Source: Actinomycetota bacterium | Lineage (GTDB): Bacteria; Actinomycetota; Humimicrobiia; Humimicrobiales; Humimicrobiaceae | Reading direction: 5' to 3' | DNA: 5,442 nucleotides | NCBI GenBank assembly: GCA_018894445.1 | Contig: JAHIPJ010000137.1 | Span: 1-5,442 of the forward strand | Shown: positions 1 through 5,442 of the stretch, one piece after another | Layout of the letters: each line of letters begins with the position of its first letter | Numbering within the stretch: position 1 is the first letter of the stretch | Program-made: the position numbers and the translations under genes | Notes under the pieces: generated by a model | The model's input: the letters and a program-made list of their open reading frames with translations, nothing else | Databases searched by the model: none | What the model was told of the DNA's origin: nothing

Positions 1-123
1 CTTATCGGCAAAAGGCTCCACACTGGTTGAACCGGCTACGATTATCTCATTCTCAGCGATACCTCGGGCACAACCAGAGGTAAATATGGCCAATATAAAT
101 ACCACAAAAATAAAACAACGCAT
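1..123 (-). CDS. pstS: Phosphate ABC transporter substrate-binding lipoprotein, PstS-like (5' part only)
   Basis: Only the first 41 codons are in the window; the gene continues beyond base 1. Reading the minus strand from the ATG at 123 gives a short hydrophobic signal (residues 2-14) and a lipobox-like TSGC with the lipidated Cys at residue 18. The mature start then carries the motif VAGSTSVEPFADK (residues 29-41). The GSTSV-P-A pattern is the hallmark N-terminal phosphate-binding loop of PstS and related periplasmic phosphate-binding proteins, so the protein probably delivers phosphate to a PstCAB transporter outside the membrane. The n-region is weak, with one Arg at residue 2, and Thr sits at lipobox position -3 where Leu is usual. 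There is no Shine-Dalgarno sequence. A near-consensus -10 box lies 6 bases before the ATG, so a leaderless mRNA is likely. A related solute-binding protein of the PBP-like family is possible but less likely given the motif. Confidence 0.85.
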   Translation of the reverse strand, partial: MRCFIFVVFILAIFTSGCARGIAENEIIVAGSTSVEPFADK

Positions 124-129
124 ATAAAA

Positions 130-159
130 ATTATACCAAAATTATATGCGTCATTTCAA
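130..159 (-). promoter_or_regulatory. Sigma-70-type promoter of the pstS-like gene
   Basis: On the minus strand, TTGAAA (159-154) is followed by an 18-base spacer and a perfect TATAAT (135-130). Only 6 bases separate the -10 box from the ATG at 123, so transcription should begin at or next to the start codon. Confidence 0.75.
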
Positions 160-178
160 GGATCTTGATTTTTCGCAG

Positions 179-225
179 CAATTGGTTATTTGACAATTTG
201 GTTTTTAATAGATATACTCATATAC
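179..225 (+). repeat. Short direct repeats overlapping the rightward promoter; possible operator
   Basis: Two imperfect copies of CAATT(T)GGTT lie at 179-187 and 194-203, starting 15 bases apart on either side of the -35 box. A second pair, ATATAC at 212-217 and 220-225, starts 8 bases apart across the -10 box and the predicted start site. A related AATTTTGGT occurs on the opposite strand just upstream of the pstS -10 box. Ribbon-helix-helix repressors bind short repeated half-sites, so the adjacent RHH protein could bind here. The sequences are short and AT-rich, and chance is a real alternative. Confidence 0.3.
190..218 (+). promoter_or_regulatory. Sigma-70-type promoter of the ribbon-helix-helix gene
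   Basis: A perfect TTGACA (190-195) is followed by a 17-base spacer and TATACT (213-218). The predicted transcription start is near 225, giving a leader of about 38 bases that contains the AGAGGT ribosome site at 251-256. The promoter is back to back with the pstS promoter, and the two -35 boxes are 30 bases apart. Confidence 0.8.
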
Positions 226-262
226 GTAAAACTACAATACAATTATAGCAAGAGGTAAAAAC

Positions 263-499
263 ATGGTAGAAAGAAAGCAGGATTATTTTAGGGTTCCTAT
301 AACTATGCCTTCAAATATGGTGTCATTCCTGGAGAATCTAGGTATTGAATGTAAAAAATCTGGTGGTCATAAAATAGCAAACACTATGATTGTTAGAAGC
401 GCGATAAAACTCCTGATGGATTTAGATCTGGATATTTCAGGTATAAAATCAGAAGAAGAACTTGAGGATAGAATAAAAGAAGCTGCAAAGAGATATTAG
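263..499 (+). CDS. Small ribbon-helix-helix (CopG/Arc-like) DNA-binding protein
   Basis: This 78-residue protein has the size and pattern of a ribbon-helix-helix regulator. A short strand-forming segment at residues 7-14 (DYFRVPIT) is followed by Pro, a helix at about 16-32, a Gly-Gly turn at 34-35 and a second helix at about 40-53 with the pattern NTMIVRSAIKLLMDL. A charged tail follows at 62-78. RHH proteins dimerise through the strand and insert it into the DNA major groove. The start is supported by the ribosome site AGAGGT at 251-256, 7 bases before the ATG, and by a strong promoter at 190-218. No toxin gene follows within 200 bases, so an antitoxin role is not supported. Autoregulation, or control of the divergent pstS-like gene, is possible from position alone. 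I infer the fold from sequence pattern; the regulated genes are unknown. Confidence 0.7.
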   Translation: MVERKQDYFRVPITMPSNMVSFLENLGIECKKSGGHKIANTMIVRSAIKLLMDLDLDISGIKSEEELEDRIKEAAKRY

Positions 500-708
500 G
501 AAATAATAATATCAGCTTCTATACTAAACTTTAGCAATATTGATATTCTGCAGGTAATTTATTGCTGTAATCATGATATTTTTTAGCATGCTTTCAATTA
601 CTCATTTATTTTAAATTCTAATTATTTATAATAGTAGATATAGCATACGTTTTTTACGTCTTTTTTTATCCGTGTTGAAAAATTTTTAAGTACAGGAGCT
701 TAAACGAT
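500..708 (+). other. Intergenic region between the RHH gene and trxB
   Basis: I see no credible gene in these 209 very AT-rich bases. Two inverted repeats follow the RHH stop codon: AATATCA (508-514) with TGATATT (541-547), and AGCAATA (533-539) with TATTGCT (560-566, 20-base loop). A run of six T lies at 579-584. Together they could form a weak terminator, but the T run is not adjacent to either stem. A TATAAT at 627-632 is a possible -10 box for trxB, though no good -35 box is visible. The trxB ribosome site AGGAG is at 694-698. Confidence 0.35.
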
Positions 709-1653
709 ATGCAGGAAGTAAAAACTGATCTACTGATTATTGGTGCTGGTCCGGGAGGGCTGAGTGCGGCATTGTATGCCAGAAGAGCAGGGCTTGATTT
801 TGAAATTGTAGAAAAAAAAATGGCAGGTGGACAAATAATAAATACAGCGTCTGTCGAAAACTATCCCGGCTTTAAAGATGATATTTCAGGTTATGAACTT
901 GCACAAAATTTATTGGGGCATTGTAAAAGGTTTGATATCGAAGTAAGGGAATATTTTGCTGTAAACTCTATTGAGTCAGTTAACACCAGGAAAAAAGATA
1001 AATCTTATCATTTTAAGTGCCCTGGCGATGAAAAGCTAATATGGACAAATTCAGTAATAATGGCTACAGGAGCCAGTCCTGATAGGCTGAATGTTGAGGG
1101 AGAAAGTGGACTTATTGGCAAGGGTATTTCTTTTTGTGCAACCTGCGACGGAGCTTTATACAGGGATAGAGAGGTTGCTGTTGTGGGAGGTGGGGATACG
1201 GCTATCGATGAGGCAATTTTTCTCACAAAATTTGCAAAAAAGGTATATATAATTCATAGAAGAAATGAACTTCGTGCGGTGGAAATTCTAAAGGATAGGG
1301 TACTTAAAAATAAAAAAATAGAATTTTTATGGAACTCTGTAGTTGAGAAATTTATAGGTAAGAATAAACTGGAGGAAATTTTAATAAGAAACAAAAAAGA
1401 AAATAAAACATATAAACTTAAGGTTGATGGAGTCTTTGAATATATTGGTTGGAAACCTAATTCTGAACTGGTAAAAGATTTAGTGGAACTTGATGAGAAA
1501 AATTTTATAATTACCAATTTTAAAATGGAAACTTCTCTGCCCGGTATATTTGCGGTTGGTGATGTTAGAAATACGCCTCTCCGGCAGGTTATAACTGCAG
1601 TTGCAGATGGGGCAATAGCTGCTATATATGTTGATAGATTTTTATCAGCTTAG
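709..1653 (+). CDS. trxB: Thioredoxin reductase (NADPH, FAD-dependent)
   Basis: This 314-residue flavoprotein has the usual length and all key motifs of low-molecular-weight bacterial thioredoxin reductase, which transfers electrons from NADPH through FAD and a redox disulfide to thioredoxin in the cytoplasm. The FAD dinucleotide-binding motif GAGPGG is at 12-17 and ATGAS is at 119-123. The redox-active CATC pair is at 143-146, followed by Asp147. The second nucleotide fold GGGDTA is at 160-165, and the NADPH-phosphate motif HRRNELR is at 183-189. The C-terminal FAD motif GDVR is at 284-287, with RQ at 292-293. Glu or Asp replaces Asn after GGG in many members, so Asp163 is not unusual. The start is supported by AGGAG at 694-698, 10 bases before the ATG. 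No thioredoxin gene is adjacent. The next gene downstream, 149 bases away, is cwlM-like, an order also seen in mycobacteria. Confidence 0.95.
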   Translation: MQEVKTDLLIIGAGPGGLSAALYARRAGLDFEIVEKKMAGGQIINTASVENYPGFKDDISGYELAQNLLGHCKRFDIEVREYFAVNSIESVNTRKKDKSYHFKCPGDEKLIWTNSVIMATGASPDRLNVEGESGLIGKGISFCATCDGALYRDREVAVVGGGDTAIDEAIFLTKFAKKVYIIHRRNELRAVEILKDRVLKNKKIEFLWNSVVEKFIGKNKLEEILIRNKKENKTYKLKVDGVFEYIGWKPNSELVKDLVELDEKNFIITNFKMETSLPGIFAVGDVRNTPLRQVITAVADGAIAAIYVDRFLSA

Positions 1654-1675
1654 AATAACAGACACGCCGGGCTAT

Positions 1676-1701
1676 AATTTTTTTATTTATTTAAAAAAAT
1701 T
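1676..1701. terminator. Perfect A/T inverted repeat after trxB; possible weak terminator
   Basis: AATTTTTTT (1676-1684) and AAAAAAATT (1693-1701) form a perfect 9-bp stem with an 8-base loop, 22 bases after the trxB stop. The stem has only A-T pairs and no G-C core, so it is a poor intrinsic terminator. Partial read-through into cwlM is plausible. Confidence 0.3.
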
Positions 1702-1765
1702 CAGGAATGACTGACAGAACTGATATAGTAAGAATTTGTAACGCACCACTTTTTCAGGGGTAAAA

Positions 1766-1796
1766 GTGAGAGAATTAGAAAAATTGAGCTTATATT
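1766..1796 (+). promoter_or_regulatory. Possible promoter of the cwlM-like gene
   Basis: TATATT at 1791-1796 matches the -10 consensus at 5 of 6 positions and ends 6 bases before the ATG at 1803, the same geometry as at pstS. The best -35 candidate is GTGAGA (1766-1771), with a long 19-base spacer, so this half is weak. There is no Shine-Dalgarno sequence before the ATG, which fits a leaderless transcript. Confidence 0.4.
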
Positions 1797-1802
1797 AACA
1801 GA

Positions 1803-2870
1803 ATGGAAATAATAAGGAGAAATTCATCGGGGGAAAAGGTTACGGACCTGCAGAGAAGATTAAAACTGCTTGGCTACAATCTTGGAGTAACGGATATTGA
1901 TGGGATTTTTGGTATTGAGACCGAAAATGCAGTCAGAAAATTCCAACAGGATAGAGACCTTTTGGTAACAGGTGTTATAGATCAGGAGACCTGGCAGGAA
2001 TTAGTCGATGCCGGGTATAAAATTGGTGAAAGGATGCTATATCTAAAGCATCCTCCTTTCAGAGGCGACGATGTGAGAACTCTTCAGCTCTGGTTAAAAA
2101 CACTTGGTTTTTATCCTTATAATGAGAATGGTATATTCTGTGAAAGAACCAATAAGGCACTTATAGAATTCCAGAAAAATATGAACATTGCTGATGATGG
2201 AATAGTTGGAGAAGAGACATTGCAACATCTGAAAAGTTTAAAAAGAATCATAGTATCTAAAAAAACTTCAAATTTTCCCATAATCAGAAATTTGGATAAA
2301 AGAAAAGAGCTGCGGGAAAATAAAATTATTCTGGATTATAGTGAAAGCATAGAAGATATTAGGAGCAGCAAAAAATATATTAATGAAAAAATATATATTT
2401 GTAAAAGTATAGTAAATTTTTGCAGGGATATATTATCTAAAAACGGTATCGGGACATTACTTTCCATTAGTGATGATAAGAAGCAGAATGTTTTTTTGTA
2501 TGACAGAATTGAATATGCAAATAAGAGTGATGCGGATCTGTTGATTAGTGTAGATTTAAATTATTCAGCGGATCAGAATGCAAATGGCTGCAGCTGTTTT
2601 TATTTTAAAGGCCTTAAGTCGCATTCAATTCCTGGATATAAAATTGCGAATCTGATTCAGGATAAAATCACCAGTAACTTAAAAGTTTTAGATTGCAGGG
2701 TTCATGGTGCAAACTACGCTATCCTGAAATCAACAAATATGACATCGGTATTGATAGAACCTGCTTTTATTTCAAATTATAGGGAAAGAGAAAGGTTAAA
2801 GAAATCAAGTTATCAGATGAAGATAAGTGAAAGCATAGTTAAAGCCATTTTAGAGTATCTAAGTGAATAA
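1803..2870 (+). CDS. cwlM: CwlM-like cytoplasmic pseudoamidase with two peptidoglycan-binding domains
   Basis: This 355-residue protein has two PG_binding_1 domains (about 8-70 and 86-146) followed by an Amidase_3 fold (about 173-353). It has no signal peptide or membrane segment, so it should be cytoplasmic. In active Amidase_3 enzymes zinc is held by the His of DPGHGG, a Glu, and the His of a SIHAN-type motif. Here the first motif reads DYSESI (178-183) and the second SVDLN (249-253), so both histidines are gone. Glu195 and the catalytic-position Glu319 (IEPAFISN) remain. This pattern, and similarity I recognise such as DCRVHG at 297-302, match mycobacterial CwlM, an inactive amidase homologue that activates MurA in the cytoplasm. 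The protein ends near the end of the amidase fold and appears to lack the C-terminal tail that carries the regulatory phosphothreonine in mycobacteria. It follows trxB, as in mycobacteria. A MurA-activating role is inferred from homology. Confidence 0.8.
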   Translation: MEIIRRNSSGEKVTDLQRRLKLLGYNLGVTDIDGIFGIETENAVRKFQQDRDLLVTGVIDQETWQELVDAGYKIGERMLYLKHPPFRGDDVRTLQLWLKTLGFYPYNENGIFCERTNKALIEFQKNMNIADDGIVGEETLQHLKSLKRIIVSKKTSNFPIIRNLDKRKELRENKIILDYSESIEDIRSSKKYINEKIYICKSIVNFCRDILSKNGIGTLLSISDDKKQNVFLYDRIEYANKSDADLLISVDLNYSADQNANGCSCFYFKGLKSHSIPGYKIANLIQDKITSNLKVLDCRVHGANYAILKSTNMTSVLIEPAFISNYRERERLKKSSYQMKISESIVKAILEYLSE

Positions 2871-2901
2871 AAAATGATAATAAAGAAAAATAATATATTT
2901 T

Positions 2902-3969
2902 ATGTATATAATATATGATGATTTTTATTTAAAACACCATAATGCTCCCAATCATCCTGAAAATGCAGATAGGCTTACTGCTATTAGGGAAGCATTAAAT
3001 AACTGGAAATTTAAAGATAAGATAGCCATTAAGAAACCCCGTCCTGCTACTGACAGGCAAGTTGAGATGGTTCATGATAAAAACTATATCCAGAAGATAA
3101 AAAATCTATCAAGAATGGGAGGTCTTTCTTATCTGGACCCAGACACAGCAGTAACAAAATACACTTATGACTGTGCACTCCTGGCTGCAGGTGGCTGTTT
3201 TGTGGGTTTGGACTTGATTTTTAGCAAGAGAACTAAGTTTGATAAATTTTTTGCTGCTATCCGTCCACCAGGCCACCATGCTTTTAGGGATGCCGGTAGT
3301 GGATTCTGTATTTTTAATAATATAGCCCTGACTGCCAGATATGCCCAGGAAAATTTTGGAGTGGAAAGGATTGCTATATTAGATTTTGATGCTCATCATG
3401 GAAACGGGACACAGGAGATCTTTTATGATGACAGTAGTATTTTCTATATATCTTTCCACCAATACCCTCACTATCCGGGGACCGGATATTATAATGAAAT
3501 CGGAAGGGGCAAGGGAGAAGGCTTTAACATGAATTTTCCTTTTATGCCCTATACCAGGGATTCAGATTATTTAACTGCAATGATAGACATAATTATACCG
3601 GTTATGGAAAGATTTGATCCCGGGCTAATTCTGGTAAGTGCAGGATATGATTCCCATTTTTCGGATTCCCTTTCTTCTCTTGGTCTGGTAGAAGAATCAT
3701 ATTACAAGATAATGTATATTATTTCATATCTAAGTTACAAACACTGCCAGGGTAGAACTGGAATATTGCTGGAAGGTGGTTATGAATATAATTCTACCGC
3801 AAAAAGCGTTCTTGAGACTATAAGAGGGTGCTTTAATAAAGGGGATTTTCCGGATATAAATAATAGTATTGATCTGGAAAATAAACTGGAAATAGATGAA
3901 AGCTTCAAGATTCAAAAAGTAAAAAACGTGGAAATTCTGGACGCTATCAGGGAAATCTTTAAAGTTTAA
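2902..3969 (+). CDS. Class II-type histone deacetylase / acetylpolyamine amidohydrolase family enzyme
   Basis: This 355-residue zinc hydrolase belongs to the arginase/deacetylase superfamily and should remove acetyl groups from acetyl-lysine or acetylpolyamines in the cytoplasm. The N-terminal HPE signature is at 18-20. The tandem catalytic histidines H125-H126 lie in RPPGHHA, which is the class II form; class I AcuC has a different sequence there. The zinc ligands are D163 and H165 in DFDAHHGNGT and D250 in SAGYDSH. The transition-state Tyr is Y293 in EGGY. All catalytic residues are present, so the enzyme should be active. A tail of about 45 residues after the core is not assigned. The gene starts 31 bases after the cwlM stop without a clear promoter or Shine-Dalgarno site, so co-transcription with cwlM is likely. 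The ATG was chosen because family homologues begin with this YDD-type strand. The substrate cannot be read from the sequence. Confidence 0.9.
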   Translation: MYIIYDDFYLKHHNAPNHPENADRLTAIREALNNWKFKDKIAIKKPRPATDRQVEMVHDKNYIQKIKNLSRMGGLSYLDPDTAVTKYTYDCALLAAGGCFVGLDLIFSKRTKFDKFFAAIRPPGHHAFRDAGSGFCIFNNIALTARYAQENFGVERIAILDFDAHHGNGTQEIFYDDSSIFYISFHQYPHYPGTGYYNEIGRGKGEGFNMNFPFMPYTRDSDYLTAMIDIIIPVMERFDPGLILVSAGYDSHFSDSLSSLGLVEESYYKIMYIISYLSYKHCQGRTGILLEGGYEYNSTAKSVLETIRGCFNKGDFPDINNSIDLENKLEIDESFKIQKVKNVEILDAIREIFKV

Positions 3970-3991
3970 TAAAGGTTAACTTAAAACAGTG

Positions 3992-4020
3992 TTCAAAAGC
4001 AGTAACCGTGATATTATAAT
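3992..4020 (+). promoter_or_regulatory. Promoter of the small lipoprotein gene
   Basis: TTCAAA (3992-3997, 4 of 6 consensus positions) is followed by a 17-base spacer and a perfect TATAAT (4015-4020). The predicted transcription start is at about 4027-4029, essentially at the GTG start codon, so the transcript is probably leaderless or nearly so. Confidence 0.6.
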
Positions 4021-4028
4021 AGGTATAA

Positions 4029-4508
4029 GTGTTTGTTGTATTAATTATAAGTGCTACTTTTAAAAAGTTGGTTAAAAGAAGTTTTTACAGGTTATTATTT
4101 TTATTTTTGATTATTATGATTGCTCTGCCAGCTTGCAGGAGTTATGATGGGAAGTTTGATGTAACCTATTTTTTCAAAACTGAACCAGAAAAAGCTGTTC
4201 TGGATTTTTTCCAATCTCTTGCCAATAAGGATCCGGATTTTATTTATACAAATTTACTGCCCGATAAAGATAGGAATAGTATTAGCAGGGGAAAGTACGT
4301 AGATGAATTTAATAACATACTTTCCGATGTAGAAAGTATAGATGTTATAAGAACTGTGTATCTGGGATATGAGAATAATATGAGTAAAGTGGTAGCAGAG
4401 TTTGAAGTTAAATATAAAAATGGTGAGGTAAAACAGTATAAAAAGTATATTTACTTGACAGAAGAAAACAATAAGTGGAAAATAATTTTTGAAAAAACTT
4501 TTATATAA
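4029..4508 (+). CDS. Small lipoprotein with a probable NTF2-like (DUF4878-type) domain
   Basis: The product is 159 residues from a GTG start. Basic residues at 12-21 precede a hydrophobic core at 22-33 and a lipobox-like LPAC with the lipidated Cys at residue 36, so it is probably membrane-anchored outside the cytoplasm. Residues 53-157 fit a small cone-shaped NTF2-like fold. A first helix (EKAVLDFFQSLANKD) comes before a middle segment with YVDEFNNIL, and then strands alternate to a final NKWKIIFEKTF, as in DUF4878-like lipoproteins. The binding partner is unknown. The N terminus is long for a lipoprotein signal. A TTG start at 4068 would give a more typical 23-residue signal, but the -10 box ends 8 bases before the GTG and AGGT at 4021-4024 is close, so GTG is kept. 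The gene is followed by a second lipoprotein gene with a 58-base gap. Confidence 0.65.
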   Translation: MFVVLIISATFKKLVKRSFYRLLFLFLIIMIALPACRSYDGKFDVTYFFKTEPEKAVLDFFQSLANKDPDFIYTNLLPDKDRNSISRGKYVDEFNNILSDVESIDVIRTVYLGYENNMSKVVAEFEVKYKNGEVKQYKKYIYLTEENNKWKIIFEKTFI

Positions 4509-4546
4509 TAAATAAAGGATCTTTGTAGATGATTTATGATATTTGG

Positions 4547-4552
4547 TATAGT
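4547..4552 (+). promoter_or_regulatory. Possible -10 box before the Ig/FN3 lipoprotein gene
   Basis: TATAGT matches 5 of 6 consensus positions and lies 14 bases before the ATG at 4567. The -35 region is poor; TTGTAG at 4523-4528 with an 18-base spacer is the best candidate. The predicted leader is about 8 bases, too short to hold a Shine-Dalgarno site, and none is visible. Confidence 0.35.
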
Positions 4553-4566
4553 ATTTATCTAAGATT

Positions 4567-5442
4567 ATGATAAAAAAGATAAAAACAATTTTAGTCTTAT
4601 TATTTTGCCTGGTAATTGCTCTGTCATATGCAACAGGCTGCCGCTCTGATAGCAGTAATTTATTGCAGGGAAGTAGTGAAAATCAGGCTGAGGATGCTAA
4701 TGGGTCTAATGACAGTATTGATGCCAGGTTAACCGGGTTAAAAAATAAAATAGTAAGTCCACCAGTGGTTATATCCCACAAGTCCGGAGAAGAGATTTAT
4801 AGCAGTGGCGATAGGGAGTTAATTTTCATTAAAGGTTATGCCGATAATGGGAATACCATAGAAATTTATGTAAATGGAATATTAAAACAAAGTGACATAA
4901 TTGTTGATAATGATGGAGTTTTTGAAACCTTAAAAGGAATAGAAATAGTAGAGGGAAAGAATGTTATAGAACTGGTGTCAGTAAAACCTTCTGGAAGTAA
5001 AAGTAGCCCTACTGAATTTAACCTATTTTTAATTGTACCCCAAAAGGTAGAGTATGGTATATTTGAAGATCCCATAAGTTTAAAAGAAATAGAAGGTACT
5101 TATTATTCTACTGAAATTAATCCTACTGTGTATATTCATGGAAGTCACCTTCCTTCTTCACAGGTTTTTATTCTGGCGAATGATAAAATAGTAGGTGAAA
5201 TTGTAGCTGATGGAGAGGGTACATTCGAATTAGATGGAATTATGCTAAAATCAGGCAATAATGAAATAGCTATTTGGGCAATGACAAATGATGGGTTTAA
5301 AAGTGCACCGGTATTTAGAAATATAATAGTATCCAGGGATCTGGGTGTTCCAATTCCCTCCGATCTAACGGGCTATAATCAGGGAAGTGCTAATTATCTA
5401 AGCTGGGGTCCGAGTGTTGATACTGATTTCGATTCATATAAA
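4567..5442 (+). CDS. Lipoprotein with two Ig-like domains and a fibronectin III domain (3' end outside window)
   Basis: An open frame runs 292 codons from the ATG at 4567 to the window edge with no stop, so the protein is longer than what is seen. Basic residues K3, K4 and K6 and a hydrophobic core (7-20) lead to a lipobox-like ATGC with the lipidated Cys at residue 25. A Ser/Asn/Asp-rich linker follows (26-60). Two similar Ig-like beta-sandwich units cover about 63-157 and 168-256. Each has a strand with a Tyr or Phe, an N-G or N-D turn (IYVNG, ILAND), a D-G-x-F turn (DGVFE, GEGTFE) and a G-x-N-x-I strand (EGKNVIEL, SGNNEIAI). Residues 261-292 begin a fibronectin III domain (PSDLTGY, LSWGPS, DFDSYK). 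This suggests a cell-surface or periplasmic-face binding protein; the ligand is unknown. In-frame stop TAG at 4549 rules out an upstream start. Confidence 0.85.
   Translation, partial: MIKKIKTILVLLFCLVIALSYATGCRSDSSNLLQGSSENQAEDANGSNDSIDARLTGLKNKIVSPPVVISHKSGEEIYSSGDRELIFIKGYADNGNTIEIYVNGILKQSDIIVDNDGVFETLKGIEIVEGKNVIELVSVKPSGSKSSPTEFNLFLIVPQKVEYGIFEDPISLKEIEGTYYSTEINPTVYIHGSHLPSSQVFILANDKIVGEIVADGEGTFELDGIMLKSGNNEIAIWAMTNDGFKSAPVFRNIIVSRDLGVPIPSDLTGYNQGSANYLSWGPSVDTDFDSYK

Noticed and set aside
650..670. ACGT-T5-ACGT followed by a T run as an intrinsic terminator before trxB
   Set aside because: The stem is only 4 bp and would be unstable; the T run is not preceded by a G-C-rich hairpin.
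263..708. RHH protein as an antitoxin of a toxin-antitoxin pair
   Set aside because: No toxin-like frame follows or overlaps within the 209 bases before trxB.
1008..1517. Minus-strand open frames of 72 and 87 codons inside trxB
   Set aside because: They lie wholly antisense to a clear thioredoxin reductase gene, are low-complexity (Ser/Phe-rich) and have no recognisable motif.
1707..1763. Short 18-codon frame between trxB and cwlM, considered as a remnant thioredoxin
   Set aside because: It has no CGPC motif or other thioredoxin-like residues, and its AGGA is directly against the ATG.
1814..1819. AAGGAG as a ribosome site for a later start of the cwlM-like gene
   Set aside because: It lies in codons 4-6, and no in-frame ATG, GTG or TTG follows at a suitable distance; a later start would cut into the first PG-binding domain.
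3730..3915. Minus-strand 61-codon frame inside the deacetylase gene
   Set aside because: Antisense shadow of conserved coding sequence with no ribosome site or recognisable domain.
4866..5075. Minus-strand 69-codon frame
   Set aside because: It is antisense to the Ig/FN3 lipoprotein, whose open frame with signal peptide and repeated domains is far better supported.

Overview
This is an AT-rich window from a bacterial chromosome with densely packed, short-spaced genes. It has no rRNA, tRNA, CRISPR array, insertion sequence or prophage gene that I can see. The lipoproteins, peptidoglycan-binding domains and sigma-70-type promoters fit a bacterium with a peptidoglycan wall. The taxon cannot be fixed from this sequence alone. 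The low GC, the CwlM-type pseudoamidase and the scarcity of Shine-Dalgarno sites suggest a low-GC Terrabacteria-side lineage. An Atribacterota-like or low-GC actinobacterial-like genome is possible, but this is only a guess.

Layout. Positions 1-123 (minus) hold the first 41 codons of a phosphate-binding lipoprotein, PstS-like. Positions 124-262 are a compact divergent promoter region: one strong promoter fires left into pstS, apparently giving a leaderless mRNA, and another fires right into a small ribbon-helix-helix DNA-binding protein (263-499). After a 209-base gap come a thioredoxin reductase, trxB (709-1653), a cytoplasmic peptidoglycan-binding pseudoamidase of the CwlM type (1803-2870) and a class II-type histone-deacetylase-family enzyme (2902-3969). 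Next are a small lipoprotein with a probable NTF2-like domain (4029-4508) and the start of a larger lipoprotein with two Ig-like domains and a fibronectin III domain (4567 to the window end, no stop codon reached).

How the genes fit together. The main point of interest is the pair trxB-cwlM. In mycobacteria the order is trxB2-trxC-cwlM, and CwlM there is a catalytically inactive amidase that acts in the cytoplasm to stimulate MurA, the first committed step of peptidoglycan synthesis. The protein here has the same domain order, lacks a signal peptide, and has lost both zinc-binding histidines of the amidase fold. It also appears to lack the C-terminal tail that carries the regulatory phosphothreonine in mycobacteria. 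No thioredoxin gene lies between the two. The deacetylase 31 bases downstream of cwlM is probably co-transcribed. The two lipoproteins after it have their own promoter-like sequences. Several genes have a -10 box only 6 to 8 bases from the start codon, which points to leaderless translation as a common mode in this genome.
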